Source of the DNA: Rhabdophis nuchalis
Lineage: Eukaryota > Chordata > Lepidosauria > Squamata > Natricidae
Assembly (NCBI GenBank): GCA_039707465.1
Contig: CM077644.1
Span: forward strand, 98,692,375-98,756,374
Reading direction: 5' to 3'
DNA: 64,000 bases
The notes beneath the pieces are model-generated. The model was not told the origin of the DNA and made no database searches. It saw only the letters and a program-made list of their open reading frames with translations. Of this stretch, positions 23,299 to 36,475 are shown in pieces; the stretch's first letter is position 1; every line of letters begins with the position of its first letter. Both the position numbers and the translations under genes were made by a program.

Positions 23299-23778
23299 AA
23301 TGAGTTGAGCTCTTGGGCTTCATCCCCACAACTGCCCCTGTCTCTCTTTTATTCAGTATTGGTCAAGGAAAAAGCCGGCTGTGGGATGCGTAGAACCCAG
23401 GAGATGCTTTTCACTTTTGGCAAACTATCAAGGAGCCTTAGGACAAAAAATCCCTTGAAGCCCAGCTGGAAACTCCTTACTGGACTTCAGGTTGTATACG
23501 TGACTGAATCCTAAAAGAAAATGCTTTTCAGCATGCCCCCCCCCCCCTTGTGCGGAAGTAACTGTATATGTCAGATCAGGGGGATAGGGAGATGTGGCAC
23601 TGTCTTTCATTTTTTAGCAATTAAATACACCAAAAGCTTAAAAGTGCCCTTAGCTGCAGATGTTTCAGAAAGTTGGGTAAACATGTGTACAGGCATGTTT
23701 ATATACCCATAAATGTTCTCCTGATACCAGACGGCCCAGGAAAATAATGAAAATATGCTTAGACAGATAGGATTAATG
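23299..23778. other. Flank without a recognised feature
   Basis: No repeat or gene recognised; a C-run lies at about 23537-23548. Confidence 0.4.
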
Positions 23779-24171
23779 CAGGTAGTCAACCTATGAACAC
23801 AGCTGAGCCCAAAATTTCTGTTGTTAAGTGAGACTTTTGTTAAGAGAGTTTTGCCCCATTTTACAATCTTTCTTGCCACAGTTGTTAAGTGAATCACTGC
23901 CGTTGATAAGTGAGTAAGCCAGTCATCAAGTGAATCTGACTTCCCCATTGACTGTGCTTGTCAGAAGGTTGAAAAAGATGATCACATGACCCTGGGATAC
24001 TGCAACAGTCATAAGTATGAACCAGTTGCCAAGCATCAGAATTTTGATCGCACGATCATGGGGATGCGGCAAAGGTCATAACTGTGAAAAGTGGTCACAA
24101 GTCACGTTGTTCAGCACCCTTGTAACTTTGAACGGTCACCAAAAGGACTGTTGTAAGTCAAGGACTACCTG
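23779..24171. mobile_element. DNA-transposon MITE (CAGGTAGTCCTTGACTTAC ends), copy 2
   Basis: Left end CAGGTAGTCAACCTATGAAC and right end, inverse, CAGGTAGTCCTTGACTTACAAC. Interior has repeated 'gttaagtgaatcac' / 'cacatgaccctgggat' segments in both directions. Related to 15293-15516. No clear target duplication, so superfamily is left open. Confidence 0.65.
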
Positions 24172-24599
24172 TCTTTCAGCCTCAGTTATTCATCAGTAAT
24201 ATGGGAAGAACCCACGGATATCCTAGCATCACAATTAGGAAAGAAGTCCCACTGAATTCCGCACAATTAATTCATTGTGATGCTTTGGCTGGCTGTAAAG
24301 AAGCGCCAGGTAAGAATGGCAGTGCAAATAATGTATAGCAAATTCCAGTGACAATACTGTGGAGAAATACAGCCCCATCTGAAGCTATTTAGCCAGTAGT
24401 CCGATTGAACTCTAATGGGGTTAATATTTTGAGTTTAGAATGCTCTTTTCCTTCTTATTAGTGATATGTGTCTCATGTTAACCATATTATAAACAATAAA
24501 CTATATGCTATATAAATTGCCTCGAAGGTATGTGCATATATGTGTGTATGTGTATATGTATGTATATAGGATGATCTTGGAAACCAGTATAGGCTAGTG
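24172..24599. other. Flank without a recognised feature
   Basis: A short piece near 24245 ('agtcccactgaattc') resembles a repeat piece near 28805. A TG/TA-rich tract lies at 24530-24568. Confidence 0.35.
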
Positions 24600-24921
24600 C
24601 TGTGATGGCGAACCTATGGCACACATTCCACAGGTGACACACAGAGGCCTGTCTGTGGACACATGAGCTGTTGCCACAGCTCAGCTCCACTGTGCATGTG
24701 TGTTTGCTTCCCGCTGGACAGCTGGTTCTCAGGTCTCTGCCGCCCATGTGTGGGGATGGGGTTCATTTATGGGTCACACATGTATGCGTGGTGATCACAT
24801 GTGCAGGGGGTGGAGGGAGAACAGGGAGTCATGCATGCATTTCATTATTGATGCACCCATGCACACGCTGTCATGCACCCATGCTTTGGGCACATCGCGA
24901 CATAAACGTTAGCCATCGTTG
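24600..24921. mobile_element. hAT-type MITE (family CAGTGATGGCGAACC), copy 2
   Basis: Left end CTGTGATGGCGAACC and right end GTTAGCCATCGTTG pair imperfectly. Flanks GGCTAGTG and GTGTAGTG agree at six of eight bases, fitting a decayed 8-bp duplication. It is more diverged than the copy at 15825. Confidence 0.72.
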
Positions 24922-25194
24922 GTGTAGTGGTGGAAGCATTGGAAAGGGATTGGAGAAATTCAGATTCAAGTCATGCTAAGACATTAGGCAAGTTTACACC
25001 AGTCTGTCTGAGTCCAGTTTATTAATTATGTGGATAAAATGCAAGTAATCTGCCTTAGGTTCTTGGAAGAAAGGCAGGATAGAAATGGCTACATAAATAT
25101 GAATAAATGCACACACATAAATAGGTGTTAAGGCCTTTGTACCTCTACTAGTGTTCTGTACACTGAATATCATTCAGATATTCTTCTGAATGAA

Positions 25195-25510
25195 TATTCT
25201 TCTTGCCTCCTTCAAGTCCCTGGATATCGACACCACCTCCTGGGAAACCCTGGCCCAAGATCGATTGACATGGCGCATGCTGATCTACCAAGGCTGCCAG
25301 ACATCTGAGGACAGAAGAACAACCAGAGCACCAGAGCACTTTGCAAAGCCAAAGATGCAAATGCTGCAACAATGGTGCCCACACATGTCTGCCCGACATG
25401 TGGCAGAACATTTCATGCCCGTATAGGCCTTACCAGCCACCTGCAGACACATCATGGACGCCCACAACCTGTTAGATGTCAAGGTCCTCTTCGAACACGA
25501 TGGACGAACA
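25195..25510 (+). pseudogene. Fragment of a non-LTR retrotransposon C-terminus with zinc-finger remnant
   Basis: Reading frame 25190-25426 encodes a 'LDIDTTSWETLAQDRLTWRM' type segment, and a second frame from about 25373 encodes CPTCGRTFHARIGLTSHL, a C2H2-like finger (two Cys, then His 'SHLQTHH'). This pair is, to my recollection, found at the C-terminus of endonuclease-reverse transcriptase proteins annotated in vertebrates. A frameshift separates the two parts and the rest of the element is missing. No RT domain is present here. Confidence 0.6.
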
Positions 25511-25658
25511 TTATCATTCAGATATAGTGTCCCTAAAACTTCAGTGCAATCATATCCTTCATCCAGGTTGTTAGGATAGGGTGAAAGAGCTGCTGGAAAG
25601 GACTGATATGGGATGGTGAAGGACTTCAAAATGGAAAACTGATGGATCTGGCCAATAG

Positions 25659-26037
25659 CAGTGGTGGGTTTCAAATTTTTTTAGAACCTACTCTGTAGGT
25701 GTGGCCTATTTTGTGGGTGTGGCTTGGCAGTCATGTGACAGGGTGGGAGTGGCCACCTTTTAAAATGTGGTGAAACTCATTTAACAACGCTCTTGCTTAG
25801 CAACAAAATTTTGGACTCAATTGTGATGATAAATTCTTTCTTTCTTTCTTTCTTTCTTTCTTTCCTTCCTTCCTTCCTTCCTTTCTTCCTTTGTTTCCTT
25901 TCTTTCCCGTTGGGTCACTGGCAGCGATGGGCCAGATTTACTTCCAGGTACGCCGGTGGAACCCCCTCTCACCGGTTCTCTAAATTTCACCATCCGGCTC
26001 TCACGAGTAGGTGCGAGCCTGCAGAAACCCACCACTG
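25659..26037. mobile_element. hAT-type MITE with internal (TTTC)n microsatellite, copy 1
   Basis: Ends CAGTGGTGGGTTTC and GAAACCCACCACTG are exact inverse repeats. Flanks GCCAATAG and GTCCATAG agree at six of eight. In the middle lies a TTTC/TTCC array (about 25836-25905). The segments on either side ('tttaacaacgctcttgcttagcaac', 'ggttctctaaatttcaccat') recur in the copies at 34184, 40981 and 45552. Confidence 0.88.
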
Positions 26038-27011
26038 GTCCATAGGCACAATTCACTAAGACTGCTTTCTCCAACATGTGCCCTCTTGATATGATATCCA
26101 AGGAAATTGTGTGGTGTGACCAGACAAAACACCAAAACAACAGGTCTTTCTCTTTAAGTGATATTTTATTGGCTTGGTACTTACAGTACAATTTGCTTTT
26201 CAATCAGTGATTTATTAATGTTATCTATAATCACCAACACCCGATGATGGATATGGCACAAGAAGAAGAATCCATAATAATATTGATCTCTTCCAGACTT
26301 ATGTGAAATCATCAATGGAATGTATGCCTTACTTTGATAATTATGGAAGTACATTTCAATATTTGTAGCTCCATATTTGAAATGAGAGGGTCTTTGGTGC
26401 TCTCTGAGCTTAGTTGTTTTCTTGCAGATGTTTCATTTCCCAAACTAGGTAATATCATCTGTGCTCACTTTATAATACATTACAATCATTTACAATATCC
26501 AAGTAAATTAATGTATTTTCTTAGGACATAAAAGAGAGAGAATTTGATATTTGGAGAAGCTTTCAAATGATTAAATTAGAAATTCCAAAATTATAGACTA
26601 TTTGGGGAAGATCAGGTAAGTATCATCAAGATTTATTGTTGTTGTTGTTTCATTTCTCCTTACATTATAACTTTACATCTTCTTGAAAATACTTCTGCAG
26701 AAGGTTGGCTAGAAAATGAGACTCAACTGAACTGGGGAGAAAAAAAAGCTTATTTGGAGCCTAGCCATCTTCCTCTTCTCCCCAGCCATGGATGTTTAAG
26801 GGCTTTCAGAAAGATGCAAAATAGTTGAGCAAGTTCTCTATCTAGAGCGTATGTTTCATGGAAACACACAAAAAGGCAGAAAACACATGATCACTTCAGC
26901 TGTCTAGTGCAGAAAGAAGAAGTAGGATAATTGTCTCTTCTTTTGAAGTCCCCATGACATGTTCATTCGAGGTGCAATATGGGGTGTCTTTGTAACCTAT
27001 ATTATCTAGAA
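26038..27011. other. Flank without a recognised feature
   Basis: AT-rich, short (TTG)n near 26636. No gene or repeat recognised. Confidence 0.4.
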
Positions 27012-27146
27012 CAGGGGTCTCCAACCTTTGCAACTTTAAGTCTGAAAGACCTCAGCTCCCAGACTTCTCCAGCCAGCTTTGCTGGCTGGAGAAGTCTGGG
27101 AGCTGAAGTCCTTCAGACTTAAAGTTGCAAAGGTTGGAGACCCCTG
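27012..27146. mobile_element. Palindromic hAT-type MITE
   Basis: Arms of about 60 bases (ends CAGGGGTCTCCAACC) form a near-perfect inverted repeat around 'ccagctttgctgg'. Exact 8-bp duplication ATCTAGAA at 27004-27011 and 27147-27154. Same family as 6147, with a longer centre ('ctccagccag...'). Confidence 0.93.
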
Positions 27147-29358
27147 ATCTAGAATGAAGCAAAGAATCCAACAAGAAAGAATCCAGTTGCAAAACGAAGG
27201 TGTGAGTGTTATGTGTGTACAAATGCACACACGCATATACATACATAGCATTAGATAGTTTCCCGAGGCACCTGTACAGGGTCTGCAATCAGCAGGATTC
27301 CACATTTATGATATCTAATGGGATTGTGTCCATTGTTTTCTCAAATTTTATTGCGAGTAAAGCACATATCTGCCAAAATCATCACTGTCCCTTTTTTCAA
27401 GTATCCCACATTATGCTCCAAAGAAAAGAAATGAAAGTGTTGGGTCGCCTGAATGTTAAAACCACTCTTTTAAGTACATTTGCTAGAAGGTCAGTTCCCT
27501 GAGGTCAATAAATTAGAGGATTGAGCCTTTGGGGGCTGCAATAATCTGAATTTTTGATTTATTTTCTGAAGAACAATGGGGTCAGTGCTTGTATTAGAGC
27601 AAGAGGTCTGACATCAAAATAACCAATGATCTTTTTCTAACTGTTTCTCCACAGAGAAGAGCTAACATCCAACAGTCATGATAGAGTTACTGACTGTTTT
27701 TTTTTAAAGTGGTACAACCTAATACAAAGTTTACGATATTGTAACATCTACCTTCTTAGGGAGTGTGGTTCATATCATAATCTTGGTTGATTTCATAAAT
27801 TAGTTGCATGTATGCTTTGCACTGCTTTAATAAGATGCCTTCCTATCCTCCTGAACATTAAGAAAATGTCTGTGGTATGAGAGATATAGTGGAATATGTA
27901 ACAGGAAGAAACCAGATAAATCCAGTATATAACAGTTTTGGGTGGGGTATAAGGTTAGAATGGTTTGAGTTAGTCTCTCTCCCAATGTTAAAAACATGAC
28001 ATTTTGAGCCACCAGACATTCCCAACATATTAGCATAAATTAAATACTATTTATAAGGGCAATTAGCATACAATGGTAGATTCAGGGGGGAAATGCAAGA
28101 CATTCTTTTTAGTCATGTCAAATTATATATGATTATTTCTTTCTAATAATAATCAAATATTTAAGGACCCATTTTTGGTCTACTTCTTGTGTTTCCAGGG
28201 GGTTGCTGATGATATTTATAGTATGACATGATTTGCCTCATATTTTAGAAGAATAATGTCTCTATGTGCTTGATCAATCCTAATTGTTTAATTGTTGTCT
28301 CCTGCATGCAGCAAGGAAATGTGACATGACATGTTCATAAAGCATAGATCCCACTTAAGAGCTTAGCTCAGATTTTTTCTTGGCCAATATCTAAGCTTTA
28401 CAGTGAATTAATCATTACACTTATCGAGTTATTCTTGATTTATGTGTTTGAAAATTATTTTTACCTCATTAGGCTTTTAATCTGCCTTTCAAGAGGGCCG
28501 CCGACTAAACAGAACAGTGTGATATTCACGATACAGTTTTTGAGACACAGGCAGATGAGTTCGTTTGGTTAATGCGTTTGGTTCTTTCTACCCTCAACAC
28601 AGATGGGGCATTGTTGTACTCTCAGGCGGTGGGGGAAGGGTTAAAGAGTAATGAGTGGAGAATGCTTTTCTTCTTCCTGAACTGAAGAAGCTCATCCTGA
28701 CTCTTTCACATTCTTTTGCTCGCAAAACCCGACAAGAAAGCTCAGCTTCGCTTACTGGTATATTCTTGCCACTCAAGTCATATGCTTATTTACCCAGGAG
28801 CACACGCCCCACTGAGTTCAATGGGTCTTGCTTTTAGACAAGTGTGCCTTACTTAGCAATCCCAATGTAATTGAAAATTCTTGTCCCAGACGAAGAAATC
28901 ACAACATCTACCCGACAAACTTATCTTGGTCCCCCTTGAATATAAATAATGGATTAAAAATCAAAGAAAGAGAGAGTGTAAAAGGCATTGGAGAATCATT
29001 CCCAGTATTAATTAGAGGGTTAAAACCTTTAGGAAAAGAATCAGATTACTGAACAGACAGTAATTAATTTGGCTTTACACAGATGCCAACACTTTTTTTT
29101 AAGTTCTGAGGGCCACTGAAACTCTTAAGATCTGGAGGTGAAGATCTGAGGCCCATTTAGTTGATGTTATCATAATGAGTAACAAATACAATATTTACCT
29201 GCTTTATTGCAATATCTCAAGATATTCTTCAGCAATGCTGTAACAGTTAGTGGTGAAGATTGGGAAAATATCATACCACAACACAGATAAAAGCCTTGAA
29301 ATGTTACAGGCACTAGGAGAGCATTCTTTATCGATTTGCTACTTTTGAGGGGAAGAAC
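27147..29358. other. Flank; possible old repeat remnant only
   Basis: Mostly AT-rich with no recognised gene. The stretch near 28795-28860 ('cactgagttcaatgggtctt') resembles a dispersed repeat common in reptile genomes as I recall it; the family was not identified. Confidence 0.35.
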
Positions 29359-29495
29359 CAGTGGTGGGATTCAGCCAGTTCGCACCACTACGGAAGAACT
29401 GGTTGTTAACTTTCTGAGCAGTTTGGTGAACTGGTTGTTGGAAGAGACCATTAGGGCAGAGAACCAGTGGTTAAATTATTTGAATCACACCATTC
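29359..29495. mobile_element. Short hAT-type MITE (CAGTGGTGGGATTCAGCC ends)
   Basis: Starts CAGTGGTGGGATTCAGCC and ends TTTGAATCACACCATTC, with an exact 8-bp duplication GGAAGAAC (29351-29358 and 29496-29503). Interior repeats 'gaactggttgtt' twice. Confidence 0.87.
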
Positions 29496-29928
29496 GGAAG
29501 AACATTGTTTATCATTATTAGTTCTGCCATAAAGGTGTACTCACAGGGACCTTAAGGTCTGCTGATCTGGCTACCCTTTTTCATGTTATTCTGCTATCCT
29601 AGGAATCCTGTTGCAGGATTTTAAAGCCTGGGATTGATTTTTAGAGTCAGCAGGTACTTTTATGTTAATTAGGCAAGGAGAGAAGGCCAGGGTCCTAGGA
29701 TTGTCCAACAGACCAATTCATTCAGAGACCGAGAATGATATTGTTCTCTCTTGCACGTAAATGTGTTCTTAGTCCTTCACATATATAGTTCTTCCTAGAT
29801 GAAGTTCTGCAGTTCCTAAAATACAGAGACATCCACGCTTTATTAAGTCAATACCAGAATTAAAAGTATCACAGGTAGGGTTTCCATTTTTAATCAGTTA
29901 TGTTTAGTGTAAGAACTATCTCAAATAT
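29496..29928. other. Flank without a recognised feature
   Basis: No gene or repeat recognised. Confidence 0.4.
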
Positions 29929-30062
29929 GCTTTTTCAAGAGGCAATTGGACTTTATGGTTTTTCTTTGAAGACATTTCATTTCTCATCCAAGAAGCTTCT
30001 TGGATAAGAAGCAAAACATCTTCAAAGAAAAACCAGAAAGCCCAATTGCCTCTTGAAAAAGC
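29929..30062. repeat. Imperfect palindrome of 134 bp
   Basis: Arms starting GCTTTTTCAAGAGGCAATTGG and its inverse surround a centre at 'caagaagcttcttgg'. The arms carry several mismatches ('tttatggtttttctttgaagac' against 'atcttcaaagaaaaaccagaa'). It lacks the CAG...CTG ends and 8-bp duplication of the hAT palindromes here, so its origin is unclear; a piece of a larger dispersed repeat is likely, since the right arm continues into 'gcacctttgggacaaccatg'. Confidence 0.75.
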
Positions 30063-31099
30063 ACCTTTGGGACAACCATGACCTGGACGGCTGAGAATCT
30101 CCATACACATTTTGTGCAGCAACTAGAAATGCCATGAAAGATGTAACCTCTATTTATAGTGGATGCAAGGGTCAATCCTTGAACCTCTTTCTGCCATCCA
30201 CATGGGCTTTGGGGTAGGAGGAACAATTCCTGTTAACTCCCAAAGAAGTTGTCAGTAAAGTGCCTAGATTAATGGAACCCATTGATGTCAGTTAAAATGG
30301 GCATACAAAATTATCTTCATCACATAGGCATAGATTTCTATCAGTAGAGCACTAACTTGAGAGATAAGCAAACGAAAAACTGCGTTGCTGGATCAGTCTG
30401 AAGATTAGAGTGATTTATTTTACATGCCTCCTCAAATGGTGATGTATGCAAGCACATCAATGATGGGCTTTCTAGTTTTTTAAGCTTCTCAACATTCCCA
30501 CTGGATTCTGGTATTTGGAGGTGTAATTGCCTACACATAAAGCTTTTACTGAATCAGCTTAATTGATATATGTAGACCCATAAATCATTTTTGCATATTT
30601 ATTATTTTTGTAAAGCCATCAATGCTAGCCATAAATTCCCTTAGTTAATTAGATCTGTACAACACATACGTCAGGGTTCCAATAACACCCTCAACAAAAG
30701 AAGACCCTGAGGCTTTAAGTTGCTCAAAGTTCCACTTTATTAGAGATGTCATATTGGCACATTTGGGAAAACCTGAATCTGAAAGTTTCCAGGATTTGCC
30801 CACCCAAAAGAAAATCCAAGTCCCTGCCCAGAACCCACGTGTTCATCACATGACCCAATCAGGCACCATTCCAACTGGAGATGCCTCCTAGTCATGCCCA
30901 TCGTGCAGGGCAAGATGTCCGTGACTCTCTGAGAAAGGAATATTATTTTGACTATATACTGTATCTCCCATACTCCATGTAATCTCCCCTCCCGTTTTCC
31001 CATTGCATTGAACGTGGAAGGCCTGAAGGCTCAATGCAAAAGATGGCTTCCAGGCCCGACAGCATGTATGGTAGTTTTGCATTGGTAATACATCTATAG
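30063..31099. other. Flank without a recognised feature
   Basis: No gene or repeat family recognised, apart from the unclassified sequence directly following the palindrome. Confidence 0.4.
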
Positions 31100-31228
31100 C
31101 ATAGGTGTCAAACTTGTGATGTCATGTCATGTGATGTATCATGACTCCCCCCCCCTTTGCTAAACAGTGGGTGGGCATGGCCAGTGTGTGATGCATTCAG
31201 CCCACGGGCCACGAGTTTGACAGCCCTG
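31100..31228. mobile_element. hAT-type MITE (family CAGGGGTGTCAAAC), copy 1
   Basis: Left end CATAGGTGTCAAACTTG, right end GAGTTTGACAGCCCTG, flanks ATCTATAG and ATCTCTAG (seven of eight). Interior contains 'cagcccacgggcc', shared with 36342-36475 in inverse orientation. Confidence 0.8.
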
Positions 31229-32298
31229 ATCTCTAGGCCCTAGTGACTTCTATGGGAATTTCATATATATTGCTACTGAGAGACATATGGCTTATCCACC
31301 AAGTATAAATCTTATCATGGTTTGTGACAGTTTTTGGCCACTCATCCTGACAAGTCTATTTGAGAACGATGGGAAACCAAAGGGGCTACTGTTGCACAAA
31401 AGCGATTGGTACACTTAGTTAAGGGAGACCTTTGGCTCAGACACGTTGTTTGTTCTTCTTACCCTGTTCTTCACAGAACAGCTTTGGTTTCTTGGAACAC
31501 AGAATCAAAGACCTCCTAGAAACCTAACAAAAGAGACTTGGACATTTCTTGACATGCTTTGGCTACCCACCCGCTATGCAGCTCATATTTCCTACTATAA
31601 CATGATTTAGTTGCCTGGAAAAAGATCTGATCACATTATCAGAGGCACTACTGCATTTAACAAAGAGTCATGGGCCACAGCAAGGTAAATTCTGAACATT
31701 TTTCACTATCTCCTTATGTCTTAGACTATAAATCTAGTCTGAGAGCTGCCAGGAACACCAGGCATAGATCACATAAAATATTTGAGTATCTACATTACTA
31801 AATCCCATAACTGACTTCAAGGTGGAGCTATGGCCCTTCTACAAGCCTGAAATGGGTTGAGCTTTAGCCTCACTAACCATTTTTAGTAGTTTGGTAGAAT
31901 TTCTATACTTCTAAGATGGCACCCTGCAGCGATCTGCCCACCATTGTTTCTTCACATGCACCTCTGACTCTGGTATGGTGTCCAGTGCAATACCATACAC
32001 ACTGTCCCGAAAGAAACCAATCATTTCACCATCATTGGGGAAAAGGTGAACATATGAATGTTTCTCTGTACTCAGTAACAGTATTTCTAATTTGGGAGAA
32101 AATAAACCTGTTCCAGGTTCTGAACGTGTGGAAAGACTCCCCAGTTTTCATTTGCAGTTTTCAAAGATGTGTAAGTGCTCATTATGCTGACTGCCAACAT
32201 TATTTTCTCTGAAAATTTCCCTTGGAAAAAAATATATATTAAGTTTGGATCGCTGAAACGCCACCCCCAGAACCCATCAGAGAAAATAAATAAGCTAA
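31229..32298. other. Flank without a recognised feature
   Basis: No gene or repeat recognised. Confidence 0.4.
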
Positions 32299-32500
32299 GG
32301 CAACAACGGAAAGGGGAGAGATGAGGAGGGAAAGGAAGAAAGGGTAGAGAAAGTAAGGGTGGGGAATTAAGAGTAGGAGAGAGGATAAGAAAGAAAAGAG
32401 GAGAGAAGGAGAGAGGAAAGAGAGGGGGGAAAGAGAGAAGAGAGGAGAAATAAGAGGAGTAAATAAGAAGGCAGAGAAGGGAGCTTGAGAAGATAGGAGT
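32299..32500. repeat. Polypurine tract (G/A-rich, low complexity)
   Basis: About 200 bases almost entirely A and G on the plus strand. The serine/leucine/phenylalanine-rich minus-strand frames over it are artefacts of this composition. Confidence 0.85.
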
Positions 32501-33552
32501 AAGGCTGTTACAAAATAAGATGGAGACAAGGGGTGGCAAGAAAGTGATCCAAACTGTATTATACAGTATATATGTAAGAATGTGTATAGAGATTAATGAT
32601 GGATAGATAAATGTTAAATAGCATTTATAAGAATGTATATCAATGAATGATTTTGAAATGGGAAAAATAAAAATAAAACTATTTAGAGAAAATTTCCCTT
32701 GGAACTGTTATATCACCCAATAATAGTAAAGGATACAGTACATATAACCCAGGGTTGAGTTGTTGGCTACTTGATATTCTTTTTGCTTGGTTCTGATTTT
32801 GAAAGGAAGGAAACCAAGATCAGTGAATGCCAAGAGCCCAACTATAGGAACATTTTGGAAGCAATGGAAAGGAGGCTCACATGTTAGCCAGCTAAATGAT
32901 TTAGGAAATTGTTTGTGCTGCTGCACATCAATATTAAGCCTGTGCCTTCTCAAACTGCTGAAAATAGTTTCTCCTTCCTGAAATCTCTCCACTTTGGGGG
33001 TAGGGGTGTTGACTCTCCTGCCAAATTCAAGTCAACAATGTGAGGAAATTAGTACATAACTTCAAAACAGCATCTTCTACCTGAGAGATGTCAATCCTTC
33101 CAGTTCTGTTATAGCATGTTATCTATCTCCCCTTATGTGTAGACCTGCCTGGAAGAGCATGCATACAGATATAAAGCCTGCATAAAGAGACCCGCCTTAT
33201 TTATCTACCTCCAACCCACAAGGAAACCAACCTTAACCTTTCCTAGCCTCATCTCTCCAAGTATGTTTTCTTACCATTCTACTCAGCCATAGTGGCCAGT
33301 AGTGATAGGAAGAGTACATGCATGGAGGGATTGGTTTGTGGAAATACAACTCAACTGGCATGTCACAAACTAGGATTTGGTGGTGGTTACAAAGTCAAGA
33401 TGGCAATTTTGACTATGTGACTGAAGCCCCACCCCTTCTATGCACATCAGTAGTATACAGACCAAATGGTGGGCCTTCAGTGTTGTGATCACAATCATAT
33501 CTTGACTATTTAAACCTAGCTCCTCCTTCTGTAGATACTCAAGAAGAAACAA
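32501..33552. other. Flank without a recognised feature
   Basis: No gene or repeat recognised. Confidence 0.4.
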
Positions 33553-33768
33553 ATGGAAACTAAGCTAAGAGAGAAACAACTTAGAACTAAGGAGAAATTT
33601 CCTGACAGTGACAACAGTTAATCAGAGGAATAGCTTGCCTTTATAAGTTCACTCAAAATTTTAAAAAAGCGATTGGACAGTCATTTGTCCAGAATGGTAT
33701 AGGATCTCCTGACTCAACAGGGGATTGGACTAGAAGACCTCCAAGGTCCTTTCCAACTGCTCTGTTAA
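33553..33768 (+). mobile_element. CR1-type LINE, 3' terminal fragment
   Basis: Matches the 3' part of the CR1 copy at 48887: 'agaaacaacttagaactaag', 'gtcatttgtccagaatggta', then the signature 'ggattggactagaagacctcc' and 'aaggtcctttccaactgctc'. Only the last approximately 35 codons plus UTR remain. Confidence 0.82.
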
Positions 33769-34183
33769 AGCTATCTTCCTAATTATCAGGACTGAGAAAC
33801 TAAATAGCACCACCATATTAAAAGAATACAGATTTAGTTAGCTGGAGCTCATCCAGCTCATCACTGTAGCCAAGGAACTGTCTGCACAGGCTTTCTTCAA
33901 CCACATAGACTGCTGAGGTAAAATTGAGTGTCATCAGCATACTGCTGAAAGTAACCTTCAGATCTCTGGATGATCATTCCAAGAAGCTTTATGTAGGTCT
34001 TGAACAATGGATCTTGCAAATACATGATTGATCTTGCAAATACAAGGATTGAACTATGGGATTGAACTAAAATTCCAGACTGAAATTTTGCATGGTATTC
34101 TTTACGTATATTCTTCGTGTATGTATATATGATTGATCGTAACAAGCGGATTATGATATATGTGTGTGTGTGTGTGTATACAC
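33769..34183. other. Flank without a recognised feature
   Basis: Ends in a short (TG)n run used as the target of the next MITE. A phrase near 33920 ('gtcatcagcatactgctgaaag') is weakly reminiscent of a LINE RT segment but too short to assign. Confidence 0.35.
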
Positions 34184-34702
<519 letters not shown>

Positions 34703-36341
34703 GTATACACACACACACACATATATATGAATATAACATAAAAATATTATATATTAAAATACCCACAGGCCATACCTTTGATTCTGTGAGCACATCAAAG
34801 AAAATTTATCTAAAGGAGGAAATTTCATATCTTTGCATCACATCAAAGCGATACAGCTATAGTTTTTCTAGATAGTATGCTTCTGGGAGGTCCTGCACTA
34901 CTTTCCAAATTGTTACCTTTAACTTTTGAATTTTGAACTTTGGTATATCTTAGAGTTTTCCTGGTATTAGTATACTATGTAATATAAATTTCATGGAAAT
35001 CAGGCCATTGGTCTACAGAGCTATACAATTTCAGGTTTCAATCTTCAGGAATTCCTTAAATAATAGTATATATGATATAGATCATCTAGATTTTTTGTTT
35101 TATTGGGGCAGCATTTATCTAGTCAGAAAAAAAAATGCACAAAGACATTCTTGGCATTTTTAGTTTCGTGAAAAACTATTTTCCCCCCACTTCTGAGCTG
35201 ACAAATGCAGGTGACATTTGTGCGGTGTGTTGGGCAAGCACTTCAAAAACAATGCATTTGGCTATGCCAGAAGCCAAAAAATAAATAAATAAATGCAAAA
35301 TTGATATGTGCTTCTGCCAAAGTAATTTGCCAGAATCCAGCCCTTGTCCATCTTTCAGAGAAATTATAATACTGTTTATTTGCTTTCACTAGTTTTAGAC
35401 TCAACTGATTATTCCTTTTTAACTTTAGCTCAGCTTATGTTTGATTGCTCTTTTTTTTTTAGAAGGAAACAAACTTTATTTCATTCAAAAATAATACCCA
35501 TGTACTAAGTGGAATCAAGACTTCAATGCAAATTTATATTCTGATATAAGCCATGATTATTTCTTTCTGAGCATAGCTTGGATCACTGTAGATTGAAAGA
35601 CTAGATACACAGAATAAATAAATTGGCAGTTTAAATAAATAAACCAGCACTTAGATTTACTGCCTTTTTCAAATAATCTAGAATTGTTTCTTCAACTATC
35701 TTTTTGGCTGATATTCCTAGAAATTCTAAGAATCTTTGTCCAATTTCCTGATTATAAATAAATAAGCCTTTCTTTCTGAATATATTGCATCCATACCTAC
35801 AGGCCATACCTTTTTTTTCCCTTCTCCAGTATTGGCAACCTTGAATTGCTCTCTGTCTTGCAGTTACCTGTGTAGTCAGTACTCTGAGACTTAATTAAGC
35901 AGCTTTAATAGAAAATAAAGAAATAGACTACATCAGTATTTGGTTTTCCCATTGGGAGCCAAATTAACATTGCTTTTTGAACTCTAGCCTGAAAATAGCT
36001 CTGTGTTCAAATACTAGTATTTTCCTTTCCTGAGTATCCTGTAATTAATCACTCATATGTACACACAGATACATTACCAAAATGGCCCAAATCTCATAAG
36101 ATTACCAAATCTGACAAGATTTTGGCAATGTCATCCTGAGTTCTCATGTGAGGAAACAACATTTCAAGAGTTCAGGCAATCTTAGGAGACGTGGGTCATT
36201 GTTAAATCTTATTATATTATTGCTTTGATTTTATAGGCTTCTTTGATTTTGATTTTCCAACCATTCCATGCAATTACCATATTGAAATCACTACCTAGTA
36301 ATGCTACCAGCCTGTTAAAAGGCCTAAAGAACAACCTAAGG
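34703..36341. other. Flank without a recognised feature
   Basis: AT-rich; short A/T homopolymers near 35130 and 35450 and an (AAAT)n patch at 35279-35294. No gene or repeat family recognised. Confidence 0.4.
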
Positions 36342-36475
36342 CAGGGGTGTCAAAATGGCAGCCCGTGGGCCGAATGCATCACATGCACACCACGCCCACC
36401 CCAGTTCTGCAACCGGGAAAAACATTGTGAAAGGTCATGTGACAGCAACATGACACAGCAAGTTTGATACCTATG
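36342..36475. mobile_element. hAT-type MITE (family CAGGGGTGTCAAAC), copy 2
   Basis: Left end CAGGGGTGTCAAAATGG and right end AGTTTGATACCTATG. Flanks ACCTAAGG and ACGTAGGA match at only five of eight bases, so the duplication is decayed. Inverse orientation to the copy at 31100. Confidence 0.7.
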
